DNA from: Bacteroidota bacterium
GTDB lineage: Bacteria; Bacteroidota; Bacteroidia; AKYH767-A; 2013-40CM-41-45
Direction of reading: 5' to 3'
NCBI GenBank assembly: GCA_016721305.1
Contig: JADKIH010000005.1
Coordinates: 159,796 to 223,795 of the forward strand
Length of the DNA stretch: 64,000 bases
Shown: piece by piece, positions 8,905-19,163 of the stretch
Numbering within the stretch: position 1 is the stretch's first letter
Layout of the letters: every line of letters starts with the position of its first letter
Program-made: the position numbers and the translations under genes
Notes under the pieces: model-generated
The model's input: the letters and a program-made list of their open reading frames with translations, nothing else
Told to the model about the DNA's origin: nothing
Databases searched by the model: none

Positions 8905-8985
8905 GTCAACTTACTACTTACAACTTGCTACATACAACTTACCAACACCAAGTCAACTTACTACTTACTACTTACAACTTACCAA
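8905..8985. repeat. Heptamer array, family B, right arm (inverted)
   Basis: Units of ACTTACT/ACTTACA in the opposite orientation to 8085-8204, with the same AGTCAAC end motif appearing twice. It stops 3 bp before the end of the next gene. Confidence 0.9.
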
Positions 8986-8988
8986 GCC

Positions 8989-9693
8989 CTAAAACGTAAA
9001 CGTCACCCCCACCGAATACGGCGTCAACGACGGCCCTTTGTCTTTTTTGAAAACGTCGACTAAGGAGTAGTAGACGGATGCGGAGATGCCGCCGTAACCG
9101 ATTCGGCCGGTTAAGCCGTATTGGAAGCTGTTGAGATTTTTGATATCGTAAGTTTTTACTTTACCGTTTTTGTCTTCGTACTTTGTATGACTTTGTACGA
9201 GGTATCCGGCTTTCATTCCCACGCTAACTTTGAAACGTCGTTCGTGCGAATTTTCGGTAGTACGCAACCGAACTTCGAAAGCTGCATCAATAAAATTGAG
9301 TGAAAGTTTGTTCAGATTTACATCGAGTGAATCGGGCAATTTGTAAAGCTGCGATGTGTTTGATGAATCATTGTAGAAAATGGTCGCATCGGTATGGACA
9401 TTCTGAGAAGAGAATCCGAGTCCGTATCCGATTCCGAAATGACCGCTCTCCGTCATTTTTTCTTTCATGATTAAAAAACTAAGTCCCCGGGAACGGAAAG
9501 GTTTTGCTTTGAATTCGGATGGCAGTCCGCTCCAGTTGTCGGAGGAAAGAGTGAGTATAAATAGGTCATCGGCGCTGGCAATGGTTGAAAGGGCGCTGGC
9601 AGCAGCTGAACTTTGTGGCTGAGGCTGAGTCTCTTGCGCATTAGAGAGGAAAGAAATACCTGAAAGGAGAAGGATGCTAAGGAGCTTTTTCAT
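8989..9693 (-). CDS. Outer-membrane beta-barrel protein
   Basis: 234 residues. It has a signal peptide (MKKLLSILLLSGISFLSNAQ), a short Gln/Pro/Ser/Ala-rich linker and then alternating amphipathic strands (HFGIGYGLGFSSQNVH, FKVSVGMKAGYLVQ, YGLTGRIGYGGISASVYYSL). The last strand is SVGVTFTF, with the C-terminal Phe typical of barrels inserted by BamA. It resembles PorT-like eight-stranded barrels but I cannot assign a family member. It lies alone, convergent with the S23 gene. Confidence 0.75.
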   Translation of the reverse strand: MKKLLSILLLSGISFLSNAQETQPQPQSSAAASALSTIASADDLFILTLSSDNWSGLPSEFKAKPFRSRGLSFLIMKEKMTESGHFGIGYGLGFSSQNVHTDATIFYNDSSNTSQLYKLPDSLDVNLNKLSLNFIDAAFEVRLRTTENSHERRFKVSVGMKAGYLVQSHTKYEDKNGKVKTYDIKNLNSFQYGLTGRIGYGGISASVYYSLVDVFKKDKGPSLTPYSVGVTFTF

Positions 9694-9862
9694 GAGCTAT
9701 ATTTTTGAGGATTGAGGCTGCCCGGATAACAATAACCGAACCGAAACACGTCCATTTTGCAGTAAATCTACATAAAAGCCGATCTACTTATTCTATTTGC
9801 GATTATTCACGGCAAAAGATACATTTGTGACCCATTTTCAGGGATACGTCTCTGAATTGGAA

Positions 9863-9936
9863 GGGCCCTTAGCTCATTCGGTTAGAGCACCTGACTCATA
9901 ATCAGGTGGTACTTGGTTCGATCCCAAGAGGGCCCA
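9863..9936 (+). tRNA. tRNA with CAU anticodon, probably tRNA-Ile2
   Basis: 74 nt. Acceptor GGGCCCT/AGGGCCC, anticodon arm CCTGA-CTCATAA-TCAGG (anticodon CAT), T arm CTTGG-TTCGATC-CCAAG, discriminator A, no encoded CCA. The body (CCCTTAGCTCA, GGTTAGAGC, GACTCATAATC) closely resembles Escherichia coli ileX, the AUA-reading tRNA whose C34 is made lysidine by TilS, rather than a typical elongator Met tRNA. Simple tools may call it tRNA-Met. Confidence 0.9.
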
Positions 9937-9941
9937 CTGGT

Positions 9942-9993
9942 AGTGTGAGAGTAAGTGTGGGTGTGAGTTGTGTGAGTGTGAGTGTGAGTGGTG
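9942..9993. repeat. GTGTGA hexamer-like repeat
   Basis: Short G/T-rich run of GTGTGAG/GTGAGTGT units beginning 6 bp after the tRNA. Confidence 0.7.
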
Positions 9994-10030
9994 ACCCGCT
10001 CCCTAATTCCGCACTTATTTTTGGATCAGA

Positions 10031-10669
10031 TTATTCGCTTTTTATTCTGGATAATCTTACTAACCAAAAACCTCTGGCTAATATGGCGTATCCGATGATT
10101 CCGATGATATTCTGAATAAACCAAATTTGCTTTAGTAAGCCTGTATCCATTAAACCGAAAATGAAATTGGCACAGAAAAAATAAAAAAAGATTCCGGATA
10201 CGAACCAAAAATCTCCTTGCTTTAAAAGCTCACCTGAGTCTCTGCTCATTTTTAAAAGCACTATTACACAGTTGACCGATAATCCTAAACTAACTATCAT
10301 ATCAAAAGGGGGATTATACTTGATTTCCTTTGATTGAACGATATACAGCGTAATTAGCCATAGAGAGAAGACTGCAATAAGAATAATTCTTGTAACACTT
10401 TTGATTTTCTCCTTCTCGCTTCCCAAAACTCTCCCTAGATACCAAAACAAAAAGAGTGGCTCAATCAACGCATATACCAAATAGATATATTGCCCATATT
10501 GACTGTTATGAATAAACGGTTTTGAGCAGTCGACCAGAAATCCAAGTAGTAGAAAAAATAAAAAATATTTGTGTCTGGGTAGCGAATAACGAAAAGCAAT
10601 TAACCCAAATACGATAGGGATAACCGTGCTAAAAGTTGAAAGGTAGCCGAAGAGGTGATATAAATCCAT
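10031..10669 (-). CDS. Polytopic membrane protein, copy A of a paralogous pair
   Basis: 212 residues with six to seven predicted helices and no recognisable catalytic motif. It is clearly homologous to 17604..18224: both have FSTxxxxVPI near the start, a KYxLFxxFLxxGFLxD segment, and a near-identical stretch QGDFWFVSGIFFYFFCANF versus QKDFWLVIGIFIYCFCAFF followed by IWFIQN/VWFLHN. Each copy lies directly downstream of a homologous soluble protein gene (here 10718..11566, 48 bp away), so the two products probably act together. Function unknown. Confidence 0.75.
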   Translation of the reverse strand: MDLYHLFGYLSTFSTVIPIVFGLIAFRYSLPRHKYFLFFLLLGFLVDCSKPFIHNSQYGQYIYLVYALIEPLFLFWYLGRVLGSEKEKIKSVTRIILIAVFSLWLITLYIVQSKEIKYNPPFDMIVSLGLSVNCVIVLLKMSRDSGELLKQGDFWFVSGIFFYFFCANFIFGLMDTGLLKQIWFIQNIIGIIGYAILARGFWLVRLSRIKSE

Positions 10670-10717
10670 AAATGCTGTTGCAAATTAACAGCATTTATGG
10701 AATTTACCAACGATCTG

Positions 10718-11566
10718 TTATGGCCAGGCGCGTTCGAAGAATGTACGATATGTGGTTGGAACCTTTCCTGGTTCAACTATCATATTATTCCCAGCCTCGT
10801 CTACCGGGACAAAAGCAAATCTGATTCGATTACTTGGCTCAGTTCCATCATAACCAAGGTAGATTCTTAATCCTTCAATTTGAGTATCAGTATCAGGCAA
10901 TATTTTCCTTAGTGATGCTGTTGGAATAAAACCAAAGCAATTCTCATTGGAATTATACTTGTGCCATGACCCAGTCATCCTGTAGTGATTTGCAAATTGC
11001 AAGCAACAAGACTCAACATATGCTTCACTTAGCCATTGATGGGTGCGAACTCGAGTCATGTTAGTTTCTAATTCCGCTCGCATTTCATGCCATTTAGGAT
11101 GAGTATTCTTTGTGAATGCAAAACTGCCCTCAGCTAATCGGACATCAACGTTTTCGTTTAATTGATTGGTTCGAGCTAATGGATCATATGTTTTCACATG
11201 TTTAAATGCAATAAATCTCTTCGGATTTTCTAGATCTGATAATGAATCGTAACACAAATAAGTCATCAATCCTTCGCCGATGTTTTCCTTTAAGATTGTA
11301 TCCAAATCCTCCCTATCGATATATGCTCCCAAAAAGAACTTTGCTTCATTAGGAAATGAATCAATATAATTAGAAACTAATAGTCCGAGGTGATTCATCG
11401 TGATATCATTGAGATCGTGATATTCCAAGGACAAAGCCCTCTTCTGCTCGCTTGTCAATGCTTGAACTGTATCCCTGCCTGAAGCTTGTGCTTTGTCAGG
11501 GCAATCTTTACAGGAGTATCCCGCAAAACCACCAATTAGGATCAAAATAAAAAATAATTTTTTCAT
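10718..11566 (-). CDS. Lipoprotein, soluble partner A of the membrane protein pair
   Basis: 282 residues. The N-terminus MKKLFFILILIGGFAGYSC is a lipoprotein signal with lipobox Cys19. The C-terminal ~60 residues (IYLGYDGTEPSNRIRFAFVP, VDEAGNNMI, ERAWP end) match those of 18233..18934 (YYFGFDSRDRPNRLRLILVA, VDKDGKNIT, QKSWP), so they share a domain. No enzyme motif is recognised. It precedes the membrane protein 10031..10669 with 48 bp between. The IS256-like element lies just upstream. Confidence 0.7.
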   Translation of the reverse strand: MKKLFFILILIGGFAGYSCKDCPDKAQASGRDTVQALTSEQKRALSLEYHDLNDITMNHLGLLVSNYIDSFPNEAKFFLGAYIDREDLDTILKENIGEGLMTYLCYDSLSDLENPKRFIAFKHVKTYDPLARTNQLNENVDVRLAEGSFAFTKNTHPKWHEMRAELETNMTRVRTHQWLSEAYVESCCLQFANHYRMTGSWHKYNSNENCFGFIPTASLRKILPDTDTQIEGLRIYLGYDGTEPSNRIRFAFVPVDEAGNNMIVEPGKVPTTYRTFFERAWP

Positions 11567-11627
11567 GTGTTCGTGTGTGTTATTAGTTAGTTAAATAAAA
11601 TATTGAATTAATTTGCCGAGGAATTAG

Positions 11628-12999
11628 GGTGTAGTCCCAAAGCTAGTTGAAAAAAACTTAGCAGTAACCGAAGTCGCTGCTAAGTAAGTGGTTTGATAAT
11701 GAGTATTTTTGATTTGCGACCTAAAATCCAAAATCAAACTACCATGAGCAAATCTACAAAAGTTCAGCGAGAAAACATCGCCTGGTTTTACGACCAGCCA
11801 GTCGACATCAAATTTGAAATGGTGATGAACCATTTTGAGCTGAGTCGAATTACGATCAATCAGATTTTGAGGAAATTATCAGAGAAAAGACCGGTGATCG
11901 GTATGAGCATTCACTTTCGGGCCCAAAAAAATTCTATCGCCACGGTTTTAATCCGGGAAGTATCAAAATGGGGGATCATCGATTACCTGTCGAAATCCCA
12001 AGAATCAGAGAATCGGCAAGTGGAAAATGTGTACCACTTCCGGGTCTGGAAAACTTAAGAAATCTTGCCGAACCAAGTGAAGAAGTTCTCAAAAAAGTGC
12101 TTCATGGGATCAGTACTCGAGATTATAAAAAGGTAACTGCTCATTTAGCTGAAAGTTTTGGACTCAGTTCAAGTCAGGTCAGTCGTGAATTTAAAGAACA
12201 AAGTGAAGAAGCTTTCAAGCATTTTTGTGAACGAACCTATGAAGATCACAATTTTGTTGCGCTGTTAATCGACGGAAAATATCTTGCAAGTGAACAAATG
12301 GTTGTCGCTCTGGGCGTGACGGATAAGGGGATAAAAATTCCGGTAGGCTTCATTCAAACCTCGAGTGAAAATAGTCGGGCTGTTGGTCGTTGCTTAAACA
12401 AATACTTGCAAAGAAATTTAGTTTTACTGACGGCTTACTTGTCGTGATCGATGGCAGCAAGGGGCTTCACAAGGCCGTAGTTGATGTGTTTGGGAAAAAG
12501 GCAATTATTCAGCGTTGTCAGTGGCACAAACGTGAAAATGTACTAAGCTATTTAAGCGATCGAGACAAATCGAATTTTAAAACGAAAATACAGAATGCAT
12601 ATCGTGAACCGGATTACAACAAAGCAAAACTGGTCTTACAAAGTATCCATAAAGAGCTCTTAAAAATCAATCAAAATGCGGCGAACTCTCTACAAGAAGG
12701 TTTGGAAGAAACGCTGACTCTTCACAAACTGAAAGTTGCTCAAATATTTTCCAGAAGTCTTGCTACGACAAATTGTATCGAGAATCTAAACTCACAGATG
12801 GCGAAATTTGTGCGAAATGTTAAGCATTGGACCAACAGTAATCAACGACAAAGATGGGTTGCTGCAGCCTTATTGGAATTAGAAAATAATTTGAATAAAA
12901 TTCATAACTTTAAACATCTAAATAAATTACAGGAAGCAATCAAAATCATCTCAGTAAGAAACCACTAGGAAAATTTTCAACTAAGAAATAGACATCACC
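11628..12999 (+). mobile_element. IS256-family insertion sequence
   Basis: 1,372 bp, bounded by imperfect inverted repeats. The outer 26 bp at each end align without gaps, sharing GGTG at the tip and TAGTTGAAAA inside. It is flanked by an 8-bp direct duplication GGAATTAG (11620-11627 and 13000-13007), the target duplication size of IS256 elements. The single transposase gene occupies most of it. Confidence 0.85.
11744..12968 (+). CDS. IS256-type (Mutator) transposase, two frameshifts
   Basis: About 408 residues when two one-base gaps are restored. DDE landmarks: first Asp in FVALLIDGKYLASEQMVVAL, second in LLVVIDGSKGLHKAVVDVFG, then CQWHKRENVLSYL (C/H motif of the family) and the Glu in TNCIENLNSQMAKFVRNVKHW (residues given in part). 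The first break is at an A7 run (11925-11931; A8 gives RAQKKFYRHGFNPGSIK), the second near 12385-12390 (GRCLKQILAKKFSF). Earlier in-frame start ATG 11699 is possible. As written the enzyme would be broken, but both gaps look like homopolymer sequencing error, so the IS may be active. Confidence 0.88.
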
Positions 13000-13084
13000 G
13001 GAATTAGAATCATATTAAATGAATATTATGAACTAAAATAGAAATTTGATTTAATAAAACAAAAAAATCAATTTACAATAGAAA

Positions 13085-13119
13085 AAAAGGCCCCCTCCAA
13101 ATTCTGAAGGGGGCCTTTT
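13085..13119 (-). terminator. Terminator after the SprB/Ig-repeat protein
   Basis: GC-rich stem GGCCCCCT / AGGGGGCC with an 11-nt loop; read on the minus strand it is followed by a run of T. A T-tract on the other side may make it bidirectional, serving the IS end too. Confidence 0.85.
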
Positions 13120-13136
13120 CATTCTCATCAAATTAA

Positions 13137-16100
13137 CTACTCAACAATTAAACGCATTGTCCTGCTCTCACCATCGGATGTGATAAGTGTCAACAAATAG
13201 ACTCCTTTTGCACAATTGCTCAGGTCGGTGTTATGGTGATTCAATCCTTCTACGGCATTGATTTCTTCTTGCGAAATCATCTTGCCGTAAATGTCGGTTA
13301 TCTTAAATTCTACTTTTAAATTGCGGTTGAGCCCGAATGATAGATCGGCTTTGCCGGAAGTTGGATTCGGGAATAAGGTGACTGACGATTCGAAGTCACT
13401 TACGGTATTCAACTCTTGTGCTTCACGGCATGCGAGATTAACACTCACATTGTAAATTCCGGGTTGCGAGGCGCCGCATGCATTATTGGCATTCACACGT
13501 ACTGTCGCAGGCGATGATGTGGTCGTATTGAAATTAACAGTGGCTGATGTTCCTGCAGGGGTAATCGTTCCGCCGCCGGTAACTGACCATGTGTATGATA
13601 ATGCACCTGCAATCGGTGTAGCAGAATAGGCTACGGCTGACTGTGATTTACATACACTCGCCGGACCGGTAATCGTTGGAATTGACAAACGTGATGTAAT
13701 ACCGTAACAACGTGCAGGGCCTGATCCGCATGAATTATTCGGTACCACACAAATACTTCCTGAACCGGTAAATGCTGCCGTGTAATTTACTGTTATCGAT
13801 AATCCTGTATTGTTAACGATACTTACACCTGCCGGAACTGTCCATGAATAGGATGTTGCTCCGGGAACAGCAAGAATTGAGTACGTAACGTTCGACAATC
13901 CGCATAATCCTGTATTCGGTCCGGTGATCGAGCCGGGTTGGCCGGGAACGGAGAAGACGCTGAATGAACGACTGTATGAACCACAACTGTTCGCAACGGT
14001 AAGAGTTACACTTCCTGTTGTCCATGCTGAACCCATGGCAAATGTTGCCGTTGTTTGTGTTGCATTCTGTGATGAAGTAACCAGGGTTGCATCACCGCTG
14101 ATTGACCAGCTGTAACTTGTAATGCCGGGAACTAAATTCATCGCAAACGTTGTAGTACCTCCCGGACAAACGAAGATGTTTCCGGTGATCGGATTCATGT
14201 TCGTCGGTATGCCATATAATAACATTCCTCGCACCGCACTATTTCCATAACAGTTAGAAGCGGAAACCTGAAGCGATCCGGAAATAAATCCTGAAGAAAT
14301 ACTCACCTGAACTGTATTTGTTCCTTGTCCACTTTGAATCGAAACTCCAGTACCTGATGCTGTCCAGTTATAACCACTCGCATTTGTAGATGAAGTGCTG
14401 AATGTGTAAACGCCCGGACCACAAACAATCGATGGCCCAGTGATCGGCGCCGGAGTCGATGCATACGTTGCATAAACCGGAATGCTCACACAACTTGCCG
14501 CACCTAATCCGCAAGCGTTCACAGCCGAAACACAAAGGAATCCTCCTGCATAAGCATTCGTAAAGGAAAGTGTAATTGAATTTGTATTTGAAACGCCTGT
14601 CGCTCCATTCGGTAATGTCCACGCATATGATACTGCGCCTGCGACCGGTGCTACTGAATAAACAAGTCCGCTCGTATTTCGGCAAACTCCGCTCGTTGCT
14701 CCGGCAATGACTCCCGGTGCAGGTAATAATCCTGTCGACGCACCAACCATTGCCGATGCAGCGCCTGTACATCCGTTACCATCGGTAATTACAACAGAGT
14801 AATTTGCAGAAATCAATCCTGTGGCTGTTTGTGTTGTTTGTCCGTCGGACCAGAGATATGTATACGGCCCGGTTCCTCCGCTTGGAGTAATTGTCGCCGT
14901 ACCATCATTGCCCAAACAACCTGTCGGTGTAGTTGCAATCGTTCCTTCAACTTTTGAAGGTTCTGTCAAAGCAACAGTTACTGATGTTGTACATCCGTTT
15001 GCATCCGTAATAGGATAACTAATTGTTCCGGCATATTGAGAGAAACTTCCATCTCCTGAATACGGAGTCGTACCTCCTGCAGCAGAAACTACAACTGAAG
15101 CAGTTCCTCCAAAGCAATTAATTTGGCCGGCTGTATAGGATGCAGTAAGTAAAGTCGGTTCCGTTACAGTGATTAGTGCAGAAGATGAACAACTGTTGCC
15201 ATCGGTAACTGTATATGAATATGATCCGGCCGAAACTGTGAATGATCCGGTGCCTGCATATCCGCCTGCCCCGCCTGCCGCAGTTACATCGATGTTTGCT
15301 AATCCTCCATTACATAGAATAGGGGATGTCTGCGTTGCTGATACAATTAATTCATCAGGCTGAGTGATGTTGAGAGTGGCTGTTGAAGAACATCCTAATA
15401 CATCGGTCACCGTACAAGTATAGCTTCCGGCAGCTAATGAACTGACAGCCGAACTTCCATCACCTGTAGGATTTCCCGGTTCCCAATCGTAGCTATAAGG
15501 AGCCTGTCCGTCGGTAACGTTTACATCTGCTGCACCGGTTAGGCCATTAAAGCAAAGGACATTGGTTGTAGAATTTACAACTGCTGAAGGATGCGAAATG
15601 GTGATGTCATCCGGATTCGGACTACCTATGCCTGCCGGATTTGAATTGACAACACGAATACGATAACCGGTTCCGTATGGAGTAGATGCCGGAATCGTTG
15701 TGTGCATTACACCTGAACCGGTTGATGAATATGTTCCAATATTCACAGGACTCGAAAAATCTCCATTTGCATCACTCAACTGCGCAGTGAAAACATTTCC
15801 TGAATTAAATGAACCGGAAGCAATGAATGGCACCATATTATTTGACCCTGCACACATTGCTGTAGCGGGTGTTAATGTTGAAATAGAATTTCCTATACAA
15901 ACAGGAATCGAAGATGAACCACCCGCGCTGCAGGCATTTACCGGTTCAACAACGATATCGCCGCACCAGGAAACATTCGATGCTTTAAACGTAATTGAAT
16001 TGGAAGTCGATGATGACGATGTTACAATAGCTCCCGGAGGTAAAGTCCAATTATAAGCAGGCATCGGTTACCGGGGAAATCGAATAGGTTAAATTGGTTT

Positions 16101-17298
16101 GACCAAGACTTGCCGTCGACGGGCCGGTGATTGGCCCGGCATTGCCAGGAGTCGGAACGATAACAGGATTCAAAGTAATACTAACGTTCACCGTTCCGCA
16201 TGCTCCGGTACCTGTAGCGATGTATGTTACAGGGCTGGTGAGAGTAGCCAGCACTGAGGTGCCAACAGTTGTGTTTAAGCCTGTTGCCGGTGACCATGTC
16301 CATGAAGTATATGTTCCGGTGTTGGAAAGATTGATCGGCACTGGAGTTCCTGAACAAATATTTCCTGTGTTACCATTTGAATAAGTAACACCATTTGCTT
16401 CGAAAGTAATATTTGTTGCAGCCAGAGCTTGTGTTAACTGAGAAGCATTCAGAATGTATGCGTATGCAAAAGTAGTTGCTTCATTTGCGGCAAGACTACC
16501 GAGATTAAAGGAAATCGAAATTGCTTCATCGCCGGTATGTGTTCCGCTAGTAAATAAACCGGTTCCATTCCATACACTAATTGCGGAGCGGTTAGAAAAA
16601 CCTCCCATCGTTACATGTGCTCGCGGATCAATAGAACCTAATCCGAGATAGCTGCCATAGGTTAATCCTGTTGCGGAAACCAGAGCCTGATTACAGGCAT
16701 TTGGGTTTTGATAAACGACGGCATTCGCTGTTGCAAAATTTCCTGTCAAAGGCTGCTCGTGATCCGGATCTACATTTCGCATGTAGTAGATATTATTGAT
16801 GGCAGATGCCGAAGTATTGGTCACTGTTACTTCGGTAATAAAGTAAAGTGAGTTAATCGGCAAATAAGTTCTTGCTGCGATGGAAAGCCCTGCCACACTT
16901 CCCTGCCACACGGCAGAAATTTCGCTTGAGGTCGTTGTATAACTTATGATTGAACCGGGGATGTTGGTTTCACTGCAAACCTGATTGTTATTATAGTTCA
17001 CTCCGTTGACCGTGAGCCCGAATCCTTCTTCCGGACTACCCGGAAGGAAATAATCGCCAACATAATTTGGTGTTCCTGCAGCCCAGCCATCCTGACCGAC
17101 ATCGGCAACAAAACCCAGACGACCGCTACCACCTCGAGGATGATAACCGGCCGGTGGTGCAATAGAAGATCCAAATGTTCCGCAAGGAGCCATTCCGACT
17201 TCAACATACGTGCCTGGTAAGAAGGCGTTGCTGCTTACAATTTGTCCGAACAAATTGTTGATGAGCAACAATAATGGAAGTAGTAAAATCTTTTTCAT
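13137..17298 (-). CDS. Giant T9SS protein with SprB repeats and Ig/PKD-like domains (frameshifted)
   Basis: About 1,387 residues across one indel near 16060-16070. Order: signal peptide (MKKILLLPLLLLINNLFGQ); a ~310-residue beta domain (LGFVADVGQDGWAAGTPNYV, MRNVDPDHEQPLTG); an Ig-like unit (SYSI/YSISPVTDA..YNWTLPPG); four SprB-type repeats (e.g. GGTGPYTYLWSDGQTTQTAT, VTDGNGCT); at least five PKD-like Ig units of the form YSVxPVxGAxSYxWTxP; and a T9SS type A sorting domain (LFPNPTSGKADLSF to TMRLIVE). SprB repeats occur in gliding adhesins. It is probably a surface adhesin or matrix protein exported by Sec and then T9SS. Confidence 0.9.
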
Positions 17299-17603
17299 TT
17301 TAATTGTGGGGTTAGTGGTTAATTTGATTTTTTGATGATAAGAAAACAGAAGCCTGCGCAGTCTTCTGCCATTTGCTCAACAAAAATTGTCATATCCCAC
17401 TCAACAAGGAAGCCCCGATTGGAATCCGGCAGAGATCAAGAAAAAAACGGAGAAAACCCCACAGATCGCGGGATTCGACCCCTACAACAAAATCAAAAAA
17501 TCATGAAAATATCCCCAAAAAGCAAAAATTCTCGCCCCCAAACTCCAAGTCAACTTACTACTTACTACTTACTACTTACAACTTACAACTTACAACTTTC
17601 AAC
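17299..17603. other. Gene-free spacer upstream of the SprB/Ig protein
   Basis: About 300 bp, A-rich, with no convincing gene. The last ~60 bp are a family B array. Two overlapping plus-strand frames here are low-complexity and ignored. Confidence 0.6.
17545..17603. repeat. Heptamer array, family B
   Basis: Units of CTTACTA/CTTACAA in minus orientation, with the AAGTCAAC end motif at the left edge. It abuts the stop codon of 17604..18224. Confidence 0.85.
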
Positions 17604-18224
17604 CTACTCCCCCCGAGTCAAAACCGCCTTCGTAAACACCCCATACACAAAAACATTAATCGCATTGTGTAAAAACCAAACCTTATTCAAAATTTCGGTA
17701 TCGAGAAAAGACGAAACGAAGAAGGCACAAAAGCAGTAGATGAATATTCCAATCACCAGCCAGAAATCTTTTTGTCTGATAATGTCATTTTCCGTCTCTG
17801 TCATTTTTAAAATACCATAACCGGAAAGAAATGCAATCAATATTTCATAGCTTGCATTGAAAATCCCGCCGTTATTTTCTTTCATGTCGAAACTGCCAAA
17901 GGAGAATATCCAAAGTACCGGCATTAACCACATCAACCACTTAGAAATTTTTGTAAGTGTGGCAGATATATTCAATGCTTTCAATAGCCACAGATAAAAA
18001 ACCGCTTCAACCAAGGGGAAAACAATAAAGAATACGTATGATACCATACTCAATTGTCCATGAAGATACCAATCGAGCATGTCGGTTAAAAAACCATAAA
18101 TCAGGAAAACTAAAAACAGCCGATACTTTAAATCGGCTGTTTTTATTCTGACTAAAGACGCAGTGATCGGAACTAAGATGCTTAGCGTAGAAAATATACT
18201 GACTGCGATTTTATAGTTTACCAT
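17604..18224 (-). CDS. Polytopic membrane protein, copy B of a paralogous pair
   Basis: 206 residues, six to seven hydrophobic helices. It is homologous over its whole length to 10031..10669 (see the QKDFWLVIGIFIYCFCAFF / VWFLHN segment). The upstream soluble partner 18233..18934 ends only 8 bp before its start, so translation is probably coupled. No catalytic motif is seen; function unknown. The C-terminus (KAVLTRGE) is followed at once by a heptamer array. Confidence 0.75.
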   Translation of the reverse strand: MVNYKIAVSIFSTLSILVPITASLVRIKTADLKYRLFLVFLIYGFLTDMLDWYLHGQLSMVSYVFFIVFPLVEAVFYLWLLKALNISATLTKISKWLMWLMPVLWIFSFGSFDMKENNGGIFNASYEILIAFLSGYGILKMTETENDIIRQKDFWLVIGIFIYCFCAFFVSSFLDTEILNKVWFLHNAINVFVYGVFTKAVLTRGE

Positions 18225-18232
18225 AAAAAGAC

Positions 18233-18934
18233 TTAGTTAGAAGGTGGCCAGGATTTTTGGATCATTGGAGCATAATCTCCTGTTGGAGAAATCCTCGTAA
18301 TATTTTTGCCGTCCTTATCAACTGCAACTAAGATTAGTCGAAGACGATTCGGCCTATCGCGAGAATCAAAACCAAAATAATATCTAAAGTAAGCTATTCC
18401 CGGAATTCCCAAAAACGCGTTCTCAATATCATGATCTGTTCCATCTTCAAAGAAACCGAAAGGATAATGATTATATGGCTCATCATTTTCGTCTCGTGGA
18501 AAATTTAACATGAAACTTCCTGAATATTCGATCACATCGGCCTTAGAAACGGCATAATCCGAAACCGAATTAATGTCTGTTGTGTGGTCTTCAAGAAATT
18601 TTTGAACCGAACTTAAGTCGATGCCTCCATTGTAATTAAAAAACGAATCCGGACAACTTAATCCCTCTGATATTGGCTCAGTCGGGTAATTATTTGGATC
18701 AACATCTGTTCTTTCTTCCATTGCAATGAAATAGGCCGGTACATTACCTTGAATATGGCAAAACCACGCCAGAGTACCTTTATAAAGAGCCAAATTTTTA
18801 TGTAAACTCTCCAACTCCATCGTAGCACCGAGTGAATTTAAATTGGTGACGTTTGCTAAGATTGGTTCGTTCAACAGATTTTTTACAAGTAGAGCCGCTT
18901 GAGGCAAGTAAATAATATTTTCAGTGATAGGCAT
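18233..18934 (-). CDS. Soluble partner B of the membrane protein pair
   Basis: 233 residues, no signal peptide or lipobox from this start (MPITENIIYLPQAALLVKNL), unlike copy A which is a lipoprotein. Its C-terminal domain (YYFGFDSRDRPNRLRLILVA, VDKDGKNITRISP, QKSWPPSN) matches copy A. The middle is acidic and aromatic, with no motif I recognise. It is tightly linked to the membrane protein 17604..18224. The difference in targeting between A and B suggests either divergent location or a mis-set start. Confidence 0.7.
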   Translation of the reverse strand: MPITENIIYLPQAALLVKNLLNEPILANVTNLNSLGATMELESLHKNLALYKGTLAWFCHIQGNVPAYFIAMEERTDVDPNNYPTEPISEGLSCPDSFFNYNGGIDLSSVQKFLEDHTTDINSVSDYAVSKADVIEYSGSFMLNFPRDENDEPYNHYPFGFFEDGTDHDIENAFLGIPGIAYFRYYFGFDSRDRPNRLRLILVAVDKDGKNITRISPTGDYAPMIQKSWPPSN

Positions 18935-19163
18935 AATGATGTGTTTTAGAAGTTAGATATTTCAGTTTGAACTATGAAACAAAAATACATAGCTACGATA
19001 CTGAAAAACAGGTGAAATTGGAATACGGCCATATCCTACAGGAATCCGGCAATCCCGGAGAAGAGAAGTCAGAAGCGGGGATCGCCTCTGATGATTTCTC
19101 TTTAACAATACATGAGTCTCCGGTGTTGGGGTCTTTGTTGTGCAAAGCAGTGTCGTGTGTGCA

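Noticed and set aside
9906..10115. Plus frame starting in the tRNA (MVLGSIPRGPTGSVRVSVGV)
   Set aside because: Begins inside the tRNA and continues through the GTGTGA repeat into the antisense of a membrane protein gene.
11744..12968. Programmed frameshifting in the transposase
   Set aside because: Two separate breaks at different sequence contexts, neither with a slippery heptamer and structure typical for IS elements. The same kind of indel occurs in housekeeping genes.
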